Assembly (NCBI GenBank): GCA_035517775.1 | Contig: DATIYF010000089.1 | Coordinates: forward strand, 1 to 64,000 | Source of the DNA: DATIYF01 sp035517775 | GTDB lineage: Bacteria; Acidobacteriota; Terriglobia; Terriglobales; Acidobacteriaceae | Length of the DNA: 64,000 nucleotides | Reading direction: 5' to 3' | Part shown: piece after piece, positions 40,372-49,743 of the stretch | How positions within the stretch are numbered: the first letter of the stretch is position 1 | Layout: every line of letters starts with the position of its first letter | The notes under the pieces: generated by a model | Database searches by the model: none | What the model saw: only the letters and a program-made list of their open reading frames with translations | What the model was told of the DNA's origin: nothing | Position numbers and translations under genes: made by a program

Positions 40372-41637
40372 TCACTTCTCCGTTCCCGGGTCCGGGCCTT
40401 GCAGCGTACTTCTGGCGGCGTTCTTGAACACCACTCCGCCCTTCATAACGAATACCACGCGCCGCACCGCTGTAATGTCTTGCAGCGGGTCGCCATCGAG
40501 CGCAATGATATCCGCCTGCAGTCCCGGCGCGATCGAACCTATCTGATCGCCCATGCGCATCGCCTCCGCGTTCAGCGAATTGGCCGAAACCATGGCCCTC
40601 ATGGGGTCCATTCCGCAGTCGCGCACGCGGTAGATAAAGTCTTCCGCATTGCGGCCATGCGCGCCCGCTACCGCGTCGGTGCCGTAAACAATCTTCAACC
40701 CGGGAACGCCCAGCGCCCGCCGGATGAATTCCTGATGCGCGGGGATAAGGCCTTTCATCGCCGCAAAGCCCTCTTCCGTGTAATACGGCGGCGCCAGAAA
40801 CCGGTCTTTGTATTTCAGATAGGTTTCGAGCAGCAGTCCCGCCTGGGGATCCAGGTAAATCCCGCGGTCAGCCATCAAGCGTAAATCGTCCTCGGAAGCC
40901 CCCAGGCCATGCTCCACCTCCGTGCAACCGGCAAGTATGGCCGCGCGAACCCCGTCGCGATATGCATGGACCAGAGAGCGCAGTCCTTGCTCTCTCGCCT
41001 CATAGCAGGCGGCATTCAACTGCTCCTGTGACATGGTCATCGGTCCGCGCGTCATGCCGCCCGAAGCAAATATCTTGATCAGGTCCGCCCCGGCTGCTTT
41101 TTGCCGGCGCACGAAAGCCTCAATCTCTTCCGGAGTTCCTGTCTTCTCCCCCTGCCCCATCAGCGGTTCTACCGCGGTCAGAATGCGCGGACCCGGCAGC
41201 ACGCCTTTTGCTATGGCGTCGCGCAAGGGCACGTCGGCGGGCGAGCCCACGCTCTGCACCGTGGTAAACCCCGCCATCAAGGTCAGCCAGGCATTCGAGG
41301 CGGCGGCATAGGAAGCCTCCGGCGTTGTGCCGCCCTGGCCCGCATTCTTTCCATCGGGGCCAAAGCTCCAGGTAATGTGCACGTGGGCATCAATCCAGCC
41401 CGGCAGGACCGTCCGTCCACGCAGATCGTAATCCACCGGCCCGGCCTTCGGATCGAGCGCGACAATCTTCGAGCCCTCGATCACGATGCGCGTGTCGTGC
41501 AGCACCCGGCCTTTGCCATCCAGCAGCGTGCTCGCTGCAATCACCATGCGTTTGTTCTCCGCTGAAAGTGGTAAAGCAGCCGTCTGGATGCAGGCACTAA
41601 TGCCTGCCATGCACAGAACCATGGTTGCCCATCGCAT
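40372..41637 (-). CDS. Exported amidohydrolase (imidazolonepropionase-like)
   Basis: A 421-residue amidohydrolase-superfamily protein. An N-terminal signal peptide (cysteine-containing, CMAGISACIQTAALPLSA) implies export. GRTVLPGWIDAHVHITW carries the HxH metal pair; VEHGLGASED and GTDAVAGAHG carry later His/Asp ligands. It resembles secreted prolidase or aryldialkylphosphatase-like amidohydrolases. Substrate undetermined. It is convergent with lysA, with 26 bases between the stops. Confidence 0.8.
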   Translation of the reverse strand: MRWATMVLCMAGISACIQTAALPLSAENKRMVIAASTLLDGKGRVLHDTRIVIEGSKIVALDPKAGPVDYDLRGRTVLPGWIDAHVHITWSFGPDGKNAGQGGTTPEASYAAASNAWLTLMAGFTTVQSVGSPADVPLRDAIAKGVLPGPRILTAVEPLMGQGEKTGTPEEIEAFVRRQKAAGADLIKIFASGGMTRGPMTMSQEQLNAACYEAREQGLRSLVHAYRDGVRAAILAGCTEVEHGLGASEDDLRLMADRGIYLDPQAGLLLETYLKYKDRFLAPPYYTEEGFAAMKGLIPAHQEFIRRALGVPGLKIVYGTDAVAGAHGRNAEDFIYRVRDCGMDPMRAMVSANSLNAEAMRMGDQIGSIAPGLQADIIALDGDPLQDITAVRRVVFVMKGGVVFKNAARSTLQGPDPGTEK

Positions 41638-41763
41638 GAATGCTCCTTCTCGGTTTCCAGCTGCGGCAAGAATAAACCCCAGTCGATGAGACGAAGTTGT
41701 ACGAGATTGGTGAGAGCCGCAATATGCGCTCGAAACAGTCTAGCCGAGCCGCGAGCGCTTGCC

Positions 41764-42801
41764 CTACTGAGTGGAACTGGTGGTTTGACCCGGAACCAGC
41801 TTACGCAGGTCTGCGAGTTGCGCGGTCCGGCCGGCATCCGGGTATCTGGCGAGAAATTGCCGCATCTCATCCAGCTTCTGGCTGGCCTGGTCCATCTGCT
41901 TGCCCTCGGCGTAGAGGTGGACGAGCGCGGCCAGCGCCTCCCAATACTGTGGGTCCCGTGGAGTGCGGGGGAGCAGCGTGACTCGCTGCTCGAGAGTTGC
42001 CAGCATCTGGTTGGCCCGTTCCGGCTGGTTCGATCTGCGCCAGCAGCGCACCTGCAAGGCCCATAGCCTCCAGTATTCGCTTTGCAGGTCCTGCTGCGCC
42101 CGGCGCTTGAAATCAACGCTGTACCAGTCCACCGGGCGGATGCGCTGCAGCCGCCACTCATCGTCGCGAATGCCCTGCAGCGCCAGCTTCACGATGGCCG
42201 CGCTGTCGCCGTCCTGGGAGAGTAAAGTCTCTGCCTGCCCGAGCAACGGGCTGGGCCCCGGCATCGCGTCCGGCAAGCGTGCCAAAGCGCCGCCGGGGCA
42301 GAGTTGCAGAAAGGCTTGCCGCTCAGCCGCCTGCTTGCCCGCGTCGCCGAATGCTTCCGAGCCGTAAATCTCCGCCAGCATGCGGTGCGCCGGCGCAAAT
42401 TGCGGATTCTCCGCCGCGATCTGCGCAAAGCCCTGGGCCGCAGCCGGTGTGCTCCTTCCGATCAACGACCGAAAATAGAGATAGCCATACAGCAGCTCGT
42501 CGGGATGCTGGGCGAGCAGACCCTGATAATCCTCGGTGAGCGCGCGGTAGTGGCCTTCGATGCCAAACTCCCGCACGGCGTCCTGGTAGCCCTCCTGAGC
42601 GAACAGATCATCCGGAAAGCGCTGCCGCAATGCCAGAAAAGGCTGAATGTTGTGATCGAAGTCCTCTGGATTCACCACCGGGTGAGACGCAGCCTGAGAC
42701 AAGGCCGCGCTGATTCCTGCGCTGGCCTGGCAGAAACGGGAGGAGGCGGCCTGGGCCACTGGCCCGGCCGCCAATATGATCAGCAAGGCGTACTTGAACA
42801 T
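41764..42801 (-). CDS. Secreted TPR-like protein of unknown function
   Basis: A 345-residue protein with signal peptide (MFKYALLIILAAGPVAQA). Helical, TPR-like repeats appear (AVREFGIEGHYRALTEDYQGLLAQHP, GFAQIAAENPQFAPAHRMLAEIY, ALAALVHLYAEGKQMDQASQKLDEM). No catalytic motif. It follows the di-heme oxidoreductase gene by 61 bases on the same strand and may act with it in the periplasm; that is inference from position only. Confidence 0.6.
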   Translation of the reverse strand: MFKYALLIILAAGPVAQAASSRFCQASAGISAALSQAASHPVVNPEDFDHNIQPFLALRQRFPDDLFAQEGYQDAVREFGIEGHYRALTEDYQGLLAQHPDELLYGYLYFRSLIGRSTPAAAQGFAQIAAENPQFAPAHRMLAEIYGSEAFGDAGKQAAERQAFLQLCPGGALARLPDAMPGPSPLLGQAETLLSQDGDSAAIVKLALQGIRDDEWRLQRIRPVDWYSVDFKRRAQQDLQSEYWRLWALQVRCWRRSNQPERANQMLATLEQRVTLLPRTPRDPQYWEALAALVHLYAEGKQMDQASQKLDEMRQFLARYPDAGRTAQLADLRKLVPGQTTSSTQ

Positions 42802-42862
42802 CTTGAAATCCGAAGGTGACTGCGCGGAGGAGATGCCCTCCTCCGCGCATAACCCTGCGGCC

Positions 42863-44296
42863 TTACAACGAGCGCAGGAAGTTCAGAATATCCTGCTGCT
42901 GCGATTTGCTCAATCCGTTGAAGCTGCGGATGACCCCATCAGCCTCGGAGCGCTGATTCTGGCTGTGCCGGCGGCAGAACTGCCAGTTGCGGCTGGTGCT
43001 CCAGCTGGCATGGTCCTCAATCGCCTCCAGCAGGTCTGAGGTGCGGCCATCATGCAGGAAGAACAGCCGCTGTCCCAGTCCCCACAGCGGAGCCGTGCGG
43101 AACTGGTCAGGTCCCGCCAGACCCTGGCTAACTCCATCCGCCAGCCCCGGCCCCATATGGTGCAGGGCAAAATCGGAGTAAGGATGGTAGGTCACATTCG
43201 ACAGGCCGGCAAATTTGGCCGGGCCGCTCGTCAGCGTCGAGGAATGACATAAAGCGCAGCCCACGCGGTTGAACAGAGATTGGCCATTCTGTACCGATTG
43301 CGACGCAACCCCACTCAGAACTGCCGGGGTCGGCGGCGCCGAGAGCATGATGAACGAACCGAAGTTCACTACATCGGAGGACATGGAAGCGGCATCGCCA
43401 GTGGTGGCGCCGTTCTCAGGATTGGTCAGGTTGGTGTAGTCCTCGGGAGTGCCATTGAACACGCAGCCGCTCACATCCACGCGTTCGTTGGAAAAGCTCT
43501 CGTTGGTAACGCCCTGTTCGACGTTATAGGCTTCACCGGAAAAAATCAGCACCGACTTGTTCTGGGCCTTCCACCCGAAGCGGGTAATCGTGCCGTCATT
43601 TCCGCTGGCGTTAAAGCTGCCGCCAATACCGAACCGCGCTCTCAAGCCCGCGGTCGCCGCCAGGTTGGCGCGCAAAACCGAATCTGGCGTGCTCTCCACC
43701 AGTCCCAGGCCGAACAATGGGGTCGGAATGCGTAGGCCGACGTTGCCCGCGGCCACCTGCTGGGCAAAATTAGGCTGGGATACAGTGCATCCCGGAGCGT
43801 CCGTGCGCCCTGCAATCGTGAACAGGTCGTGCACTCCGCCATCGGGTGAACCATCCGGATAATTCACAAAGCGGGCTTCCCGCACCGGGCCGTTGGCGGT
43901 AATGAAGGGCGGCAGCACGTTGCTGGCTCCATCCAGGGCGGCCATCGCGACCTGCGGATTCGCCACCGAATGAATCTTGCTGATTAGGCCCGGGCTGCTG
44001 CCGCCAATCGCCGGTTCGGAGTGGCAACTGGCGCAGCTGTTGCTGTTGAAGCTCGGTCCCAGGCCTGAACCTTCCTCGCCCGCGATGGTTCCTGAGACCG
44101 AATCCACTTCTTCAAAGTGCATGAGGGCTTCGCTGAAAAAGCTCTTTTCGTAATCGCTCAGGCTTAGCATGGGCCCTCCGGCGCCCGCGGGCCCTCCACG
44201 TGGCCCGGGGTCTTTTTGGCCCAAAACGGCTGCTGGATTAACTATTGTGAGGAGAAACAAACATGCGATAGCGGGGAACAGGGGACGTAACTTCAT
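42863..44296 (-). CDS. Di-heme oxidoreductase (putative peroxidase, DHOR family)
   Basis: A 477-residue exported c-type cytochrome. The start is the ATG at 44296, with SD GGAGGG and a clean signal peptide (MKLRPLFPAIACLFLLTIVNPAAVLG); the upstream extension to 44413 is not used. Two heme motifs, CASCH (88-92) and CALCH (347-351), and the PTPLFGLGLVE and FGWKAQNKSVLIFSGEAY blocks fit the DHOR family, related to di-heme peroxidases. It likely transfers electrons in the periplasm; the reaction is not known. A strong promoter with tandem upstream repeats lies at 44517-44583. Confidence 0.83.
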   Translation of the reverse strand: MKLRPLFPAIACLFLLTIVNPAAVLGQKDPGPRGGPAGAGGPMLSLSDYEKSFFSEALMHFEEVDSVSGTIAGEEGSGLGPSFNSNSCASCHSEPAIGGSSPGLISKIHSVANPQVAMAALDGASNVLPPFITANGPVREARFVNYPDGSPDGGVHDLFTIAGRTDAPGCTVSQPNFAQQVAAGNVGLRIPTPLFGLGLVESTPDSVLRANLAATAGLRARFGIGGSFNASGNDGTITRFGWKAQNKSVLIFSGEAYNVEQGVTNESFSNERVDVSGCVFNGTPEDYTNLTNPENGATTGDAASMSSDVVNFGSFIMLSAPPTPAVLSGVASQSVQNGQSLFNRVGCALCHSSTLTSGPAKFAGLSNVTYHPYSDFALHHMGPGLADGVSQGLAGPDQFRTAPLWGLGQRLFFLHDGRTSDLLEAIEDHASWSTSRNWQFCRRHSQNQRSEADGVIRSFNGLSKSQQQDILNFLRSL

Positions 44297-44516
44297 TGAA
44301 AACCCTCCATGCACGGGGCAGGCACACGACCGGCGCGAAGCCAGGCAGTGCTCTCTTGACGAAGCCAGCGCTATGCTGTGCTCGGGCACTTCACCGGCCC
44401 AAGACCGAGACAAAAATGGACTCGATCAAAACGTCGAACACCGTTGCGGTGAGCCGCCAGATGCTCCTCTGCAAGCTGATGTCCGTAGGCTGGGTCAAAC
44501 TGCGTTGATTAAGCGA

Positions 44517-44545
44517 AATTTAGGTTTGATTTGATTTGGCGTCAA
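44517..44545 (-). promoter_or_regulatory. Sigma70-type promoter of the di-heme oxidoreductase gene
   Basis: On the minus strand TTGACG (44540-44545), exactly 17 bases and TAAATT (44517-44522). The 5' leader would be about 210 bases to the ATG at 44296. Confidence 0.6.
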
Positions 44546-44552
44546 CACTCAG

Positions 44553-44583
44553 AAGTACGACACGGTAGTTACAAGTACGGCAC
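44553..44583. promoter_or_regulatory. Tandem operator-like direct repeat upstream of the -35
   Basis: AAGTACGACAC (44553-44563) and AAGTACGGCAC (44573-44583) match at 10 of 11 bases with a 20-base period, two helical turns. They begin 8 bases beyond the -35 of the promoter at 44517-44545, the usual place for activator sites. Confidence 0.5.
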
Positions 44584-44834
44584 ACACCTTATGTCCAACG
44601 GGACACTAGAGGTGCACATTTTTGCGCTTACCCCCTGTGCGCGATTGCGCATCGCGTCAGTGCGCTCACCAAAGGCAGTACTGGGGCCGCCCGCGCATAT
44701 GATGTGCGAGAACTAATTTCGAAAGCTTTTCCACGCGCGAAAACGAAAGATGAAAAACTTCTGAAGCGAGCGGAAGAGTATTTACCGCGCACGCGCCGTG
44801 CCCCGGTGCCGGCTCCTGTGCTTGCGCGCGCGGC
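44584..44834. other. Remaining upstream region, no gene seen
   Basis: Between the tandem repeat and the 3' end of the amidohydrolase gene I find no supported gene. It holds a small palindrome (GCGAT-TGCGC-ATCGC, about 44640-44655) and otherwise nothing I can name. Confidence 0.4.
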
Positions 44835-46547
44835 TCAGCGGGCGTCGCTGTGCTCCGGGCCGGGCTGGCTCGCATCCCACACCAGCTTTCCGCCCACGAA
44901 GGTCTTAAGCACCTTCGCTTCGCGAATCTTCGCCGGCGGAATCGCAAAAATATCGTCACTCAGCAGAACCATGTCAGCCAATTTGCCCACGGTGATTGAG
45001 CCTTTCTCGTTCTCCTGGAACTCCGCGTAAGCCGAGCCCATGGTGTAGGCCTCGACCGACTCCGCCACCGTCAGCTTCTGCTCTGGAAACCAGCCGTTCG
45101 GATTTTTTCCATCGAGGGTTGCGCGTGTCACCGCGCCATAAATCGTCAGAATTGGATTCAGCGGCGCCACATCCCAATCGGTCCCAAAGGCCAGACGCAC
45201 TCCGTCATTCAGGAAGGTGCGGAAGGCATAGGTCCGGCTGGCGCGGTCATGGCCAATTCGCGCCTCTGCCCACCGCCCATCATCAATCGCCTGGTAGGGC
45301 TGCACCGAGGCGATCACGTGCAACTGGGCGAAACGGTCAAAATCTTTCGCCGCCATATGCTGCGCATGTTCAATGCGTAAGCGCCGGTCGGCGGGACCGT
45401 GCGCCGCCACAATCTCCGCATACAGGTCCAGCACGGTGGAAATGGCGCGGTCGCCAATGGCATGGGTGCAGATCTGCAGCCCCGCGGCGTCGGCTTTCAT
45501 CATGTGCTCGCGCATCCGCGAAAGCGGGTGCATATCTCCCGCCAGCAGGCCGTAATTTCCCGGCTCATCGCTGTAGGGCTCAAAAAAGTAAGCCGTGCGC
45601 GAGCCCAGCGAGCCATCGGCGAAGGCTTTTACCGCTCCCAGCCGCAGCCAGGGCCCGCCAAAGGCATGCCGCAGCCCCAGCTTTGCCTGATCGTCCACTC
45701 CTTCCGTGATCAGCGGCGCGGCATAGATTCTGGTAATCAGCTCGCCTTTTTCCAGCAGGTCGGTATAGGCCGCAATGTCGGCGTAATCGGGATTCATGTT
45801 CTGCACGCTGGTCACGCCCAGCGATGCGGCATAAGCCATGGCCCGCTTCACCGCCGCCATGAGCTGTTGATGGGTGGGCGGCGGAATCACCTTATCCACA
45901 TAATCCATGGCCGCGTCTTTGAGCGCCCCCGTCGGGTCGCCCTCAGCGTTGCGCACCACCACGCCGCCCGGTGGATCCGGCGTCTTCGCCGTGACCCCCG
46001 CCAGGCTCAATGCCAGGGAATTGGCCAATGCCATATGCCCGTCATAGCGGGAGAGAAATACCGGATTGTCCGGCGTCACCCGGTCAATCAGAGCGCGCGT
46101 GGGGAGTCGCGGCGGGCTCCACTTGGTCTCATCCCAATCCCCGCCCAGAATCCACTGGCCTTTCGGAGTTTTCTTAGCCTGTTCTTCGATTCTGCGAACA
46201 AATTCCGCCGTGCTGCTGGCGTCATTGAGCTGAACGTTGCCCAGTTGCTCGCCCCCGCTGACAAAATGCACATGAGCGTCATTAAAGCCGGGCAGCAACA
46301 GCTTGCCGCCGGCATCCAGAACGTGCGTTCTTGGCCCGCGCCATGCGCCCACTTCGGCATTGGAGCCTACCGCCACGATGCGGTCGCCCAGCACGGCAAC
46401 CGCCTGCGCCCGGGGATGCGCCTTATCCACCGTCCACACCCGCGCGTTGCGGATGATCAGGTCCGCCTGCGGCCTGGATTGGGAATATGCGGTCACTACC
46501 GAAAGCCCCGCCAGCAAACCGGCAAGAAGACTAGTGCGCAGTCTCAT
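44835..46547 (-). CDS. Exported amidohydrolase family 3 protein (YtcJ-like)
   Basis: A 570-residue amidohydrolase with signal peptide (MRLRTSLLAGLLAGLSVVTAYS). LLLPGFNDAHVHFVSGG carries the HxH metal motif; ICTHAIGDRAISTVLDLY, RIEHAQHMAAKDFDRFAQL and LAFGTDWDVAPLNPIL carry the remaining His/Asp ligands of the YtcJ/NfdA group. Members hydrolyse N-acyl or formamide-like bonds, but substrate varies. It starts 21 bases after the nadK stop, so it is the tail of the tlyA-nadK run. Confidence 0.85.
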   Translation of the reverse strand: MRLRTSLLAGLLAGLSVVTAYSQSRPQADLIIRNARVWTVDKAHPRAQAVAVLGDRIVAVGSNAEVGAWRGPRTHVLDAGGKLLLPGFNDAHVHFVSGGEQLGNVQLNDASSTAEFVRRIEEQAKKTPKGQWILGGDWDETKWSPPRLPTRALIDRVTPDNPVFLSRYDGHMALANSLALSLAGVTAKTPDPPGGVVVRNAEGDPTGALKDAAMDYVDKVIPPPTHQQLMAAVKRAMAYAASLGVTSVQNMNPDYADIAAYTDLLEKGELITRIYAAPLITEGVDDQAKLGLRHAFGGPWLRLGAVKAFADGSLGSRTAYFFEPYSDEPGNYGLLAGDMHPLSRMREHMMKADAAGLQICTHAIGDRAISTVLDLYAEIVAAHGPADRRLRIEHAQHMAAKDFDRFAQLHVIASVQPYQAIDDGRWAEARIGHDRASRTYAFRTFLNDGVRLAFGTDWDVAPLNPILTIYGAVTRATLDGKNPNGWFPEQKLTVAESVEAYTMGSAYAEFQENEKGSITVGKLADMVLLSDDIFAIPPAKIREAKVLKTFVGGKLVWDASQPGPEHSDAR

Positions 46548-46568
46548 GGTCCTCGCAGAAATACCGCC

Positions 46569-47450
46569 TCACCGCTGTCCCCATTTCAGCTTGGCGTGCA
46601 GCGCATCGAAGAAAGTCCCCTTGATGCGCAACAGCTTTACCAAGTGCTGAGACTTGCGGCAGCACACCCGGTCCCGATCTTCCAGCGGCATACCCACCTG
46701 CCCGTCTATGCTCAAATAGGCTTGGCCGTTGCCCGTCTTGACCACAATTTCAATCTGCACCGTGTCCTGCACCACCAGGGCGCGGTGAGTGAGCGAATGC
46801 GCCGAGACCGGTGTGATGGCGAAGGCATTGACCGTGGGCATCAGAATCGGGCCGCCCGCCGCCAAAGAATAGGCAGTCGAGCCGGTGGGCGTAGAGACAA
46901 TCAAGCCGTCGGCCTGATAGCGGGAGACGAAAAGCCCATCAATGAAAACGTCGCAGTGGTTCAGCCGCGCGATCGCCCCCTTGCCCACCACCACGTCGTT
47001 GAGCGCCTCAAATTGCGCCACCAACTCGCCATTGCGCAGCAGCTCGCAATGCAGCATGGAGCGCATCTCGATGTTGCAACATCCCTCGTCAACTCCTTGC
47101 AGCGTAGGGTAAAGCTCCTGCAGCCGGACCTCGGTCAGAAATCCCAGCGAGCCCAAATTCACCCCAAGCACCGGAATACCCGCCTTGGCCACGGCGCGCG
47201 CCGCCCCCAGCAGGGTGCCATCACCGCCCAGCACCACCACGAAATTCAGCGGCCGCGTCCCCATCTCCTCTCGCGCCACCACCTCGGCGCCGGCGGCGTA
47301 GGGCGCGGTCTCGGGGTCCACGGCGACCCGGTAGCCATGCAGCCGAAACCACTCCAGCAGCGGCGGAACGATCTCTGCCAACTCCTGCTTGCCCGGCTTG
47401 GAGATGATCGCGGCCGACTTGCCTTGTGTTGCAGGATCCGCTTTCGCCAT
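46569..47450 (-). CDS. nadK: NAD kinase
   Basis: A 293-residue enzyme that makes NADP from NAD and ATP. FVVVLGGDGTLLGAARAV holds the GGDG motif (75-78), then GVNLGSLGFLTEV, LNDVVVGKGAIARL, TPTGSTAYSLAAGGPI and HSLTHRALVVQD. Length is typical. It lies 97 bases downstream of tlyA, a pairing common in bacteria. Confidence 0.93.
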   Translation of the reverse strand: MAKADPATQGKSAAIISKPGKQELAEIVPPLLEWFRLHGYRVAVDPETAPYAAGAEVVAREEMGTRPLNFVVVLGGDGTLLGAARAVAKAGIPVLGVNLGSLGFLTEVRLQELYPTLQGVDEGCCNIEMRSMLHCELLRNGELVAQFEALNDVVVGKGAIARLNHCDVFIDGLFVSRYQADGLIVSTPTGSTAYSLAAGGPILMPTVNAFAITPVSAHSLTHRALVVQDTVQIEIVVKTGNGQAYLSIDGQVGMPLEDRDRVCCRKSQHLVKLLRIKGTFFDALHAKLKWGQR

Positions 47451-47547
47451 GGTGAATTATGGAATTGTACAAGGCAGGCTAAAGATCGGCCATCGAGGTG
47501 CCGCGAAGCGAACTGAGAACCGCGAACCATCAACTGAGAACTGTTTT

Positions 47548-48345
47548 TCAGCCCTCTTTTTTGGCCTGTCGGCTGCCTTCCGCCCATCCATTTTTCGAAA
47601 ACACTCCATAGAGCAGGAACTCCCGGTTTCCTTCCGCGCCCAGAATCGGCGATTCGATCGTGTCTGTCGGCTCAAACCCTAAGTCGCGCAGGCAAGCCCT
47701 TACCTTCTCGACCGCCGCCCGTTGCACACCTTCATCGCGCACAATGCCGCCCTTGCCCACGTGTTCGCGCCCGGCCTCAAATTGCGGCTTCACCAGCACC
47801 ATCGCTCGCGGGGTAGCCCGTTTATCTGATGTCGGGGGAAAAGCCGCCTTCGCCACCGCCGGCAGCACCAGCGTCGCCGAAATGAAAGAAATATCCATCA
47901 CCGCCAGATCAACGGCCTCTCCAACCTGCTCGCGGGTAAGATAGCGCGCGTTCGTTTTCTCCAGCAGGCGCACGCGCGGGTCCTGGCGCAGGCGAAAATC
48001 CATCTGCCCGTGGCCGGTATCCACCGCAATCACTCGCGCCGCGCCGTGCTGCAGCAGACAATCCGTGAATCCTCCCGTCGAGGCGCCCACATCCAGGCAC
48101 ACCATGCCGCGCACATCTATTTTCCAGTGGGCCAGCGCCTTCTCCAACTTGAGCCCGCCGCGGCTCACGTACTTCAGGTCTTCGCCCAGCAGTCGCAGCG
48201 GCGCATCCGTCTCCACCGCCGCGCCGGCCTTCTCAAATTTCTGTTCATTCACCAGGACTTTGCCGGCCAGAATGAGCGCCTGCGCGCGCTCCCGCGAGAG
48301 GGCCAGGCCTCGATCCACAAGTAACCGGTCAAGTCTCACTTTCAA
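47548..48345 (-). CDS. tlyA: TlyA-type rRNA 2'-O-methyltransferase
   Basis: A 265-residue protein with an N-terminal S4 RNA-binding domain (VRLDRLLVDRGLALSRERAQALILAGKVLVN) and an FtsJ-like Rossmann methyltransferase (VCLDVGASTGGFTDCLLQHGA for SAM, then VDLAVMDISFISATLVLPAV and VLVKPQFEAGREHVGKGG). TlyA methylates cytidine 2'-OH in 16S and 23S rRNA in species that use both sites; the substrate here is inferred. Upstream of nadK. Confidence 0.9.
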   Translation of the reverse strand: MKVRLDRLLVDRGLALSRERAQALILAGKVLVNEQKFEKAGAAVETDAPLRLLGEDLKYVSRGGLKLEKALAHWKIDVRGMVCLDVGASTGGFTDCLLQHGAARVIAVDTGHGQMDFRLRQDPRVRLLEKTNARYLTREQVGEAVDLAVMDISFISATLVLPAVAKAAFPPTSDKRATPRAMVLVKPQFEAGREHVGKGGIVRDEGVQRAAVEKVRACLRDLGFEPTDTIESPILGAEGNREFLLYGVFSKNGWAEGSRQAKKEG

Positions 48346-48512
48346 ATTATTCTCCGCCTAGCACTACGCTCGAAGCAAACCCGCAGGCACACAACTCGGT
48401 GCAAAATGCAGAAGTAGTTTTTAACAAAACATTTACAGGAATACTTTCCGGCTTTTCCACGGGATTTTCCACAACCGTGTTGAAAACCCATGACAAGTTC
48501 GCCGTAGCCCGC

Positions 48513-48543
48513 AAAAAGCATGGGCCGCCTCCAGCGGCGGCCC
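48513..48543 (-). terminator. Rho-independent terminator of yebC
   Basis: GGGCCGCC (48522-48529) and GGCGGCCC (48536-48543) form an 8-base stem with a 6-base loop. On the minus strand it is followed by ATGCTTTTTGCGGG. It lies 79 bases beyond the yebC stop. Confidence 0.75.
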
Positions 48544-48571
48544 GCAATCTCCTATGAATTCCTGTGCAAGT

Positions 48572-48604
48572 TCTCGGCGTCCTCCGTGGCTTAGACCGCA
48601 GCCG
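48572..48604 (-). repeat. Degenerate repeat, copy 8
   Basis: On the minus strand: TAAGCCACGGAGGACGCCGAGAACTTGC. It is a short copy of the CGCNGAG-type family between tlyA and yebC. Confidence 0.4.
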
Positions 48605-48621
48605 AGCGCGGAGCAGAAAAC

Positions 48622-49368
<747 letters not shown>

Positions 49369-49743
49369 AGTTAAACCTCGTATGCAAAGAACTTGAATTG
49401 TGTTGATCGGTGATCGCTGAGCGTGATCGCTGATCGAATACCGCAGGTCGAAGAATTCGCCCCAAGGGAGATCAAGAGGAGATCACCTGAGCCTCGCACA
49501 CCGCAGGCGAAACAAAATTATAGCACGCGCTGCCGGGCGCCCTTTCCGGCCGAAACCTCATCCTTCCCCTACGTCAGGGAAAACCCGTGCCCGCTCCGGC
49601 CGGCCCTCATCGCTTCATGTAAAACTTTAAGATTACATTTCAAAGACCAGCAAATTACAAAATGTTACAAATCATGACATCCGCAGACCCTTGCTTGTGT
49701 TCATCTAAGTGACCGGAACCCAGGAAGCTCCCCCCAGGGAATC
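49369..49743. other. Intergenic region with micro-repeat and AT-rich TTACA cluster
   Basis: The left part (49398-49440) carries GATCGGTGATCGCTGAGCGTGATCGCTGATCG-like steps. The right part (49619-49680) is unusually AT-rich for this genome, with GATTACATTT, AATTACAAAATG and GTTACAAATC spaced about 10-25 bases apart. This patch is the likely promoter or operator region of the gene at 49744. No gene is seen in the region. Confidence 0.5.

Noticed and set aside
45399..47516. 705-codon open frame on the plus strand
   Set aside because: It lies antisense to the amidohydrolase and nadK genes, which have clear family motifs; its translation is His/Arg/Gln-rich without any domain. Open because of the GC-rich third positions of the opposite genes.
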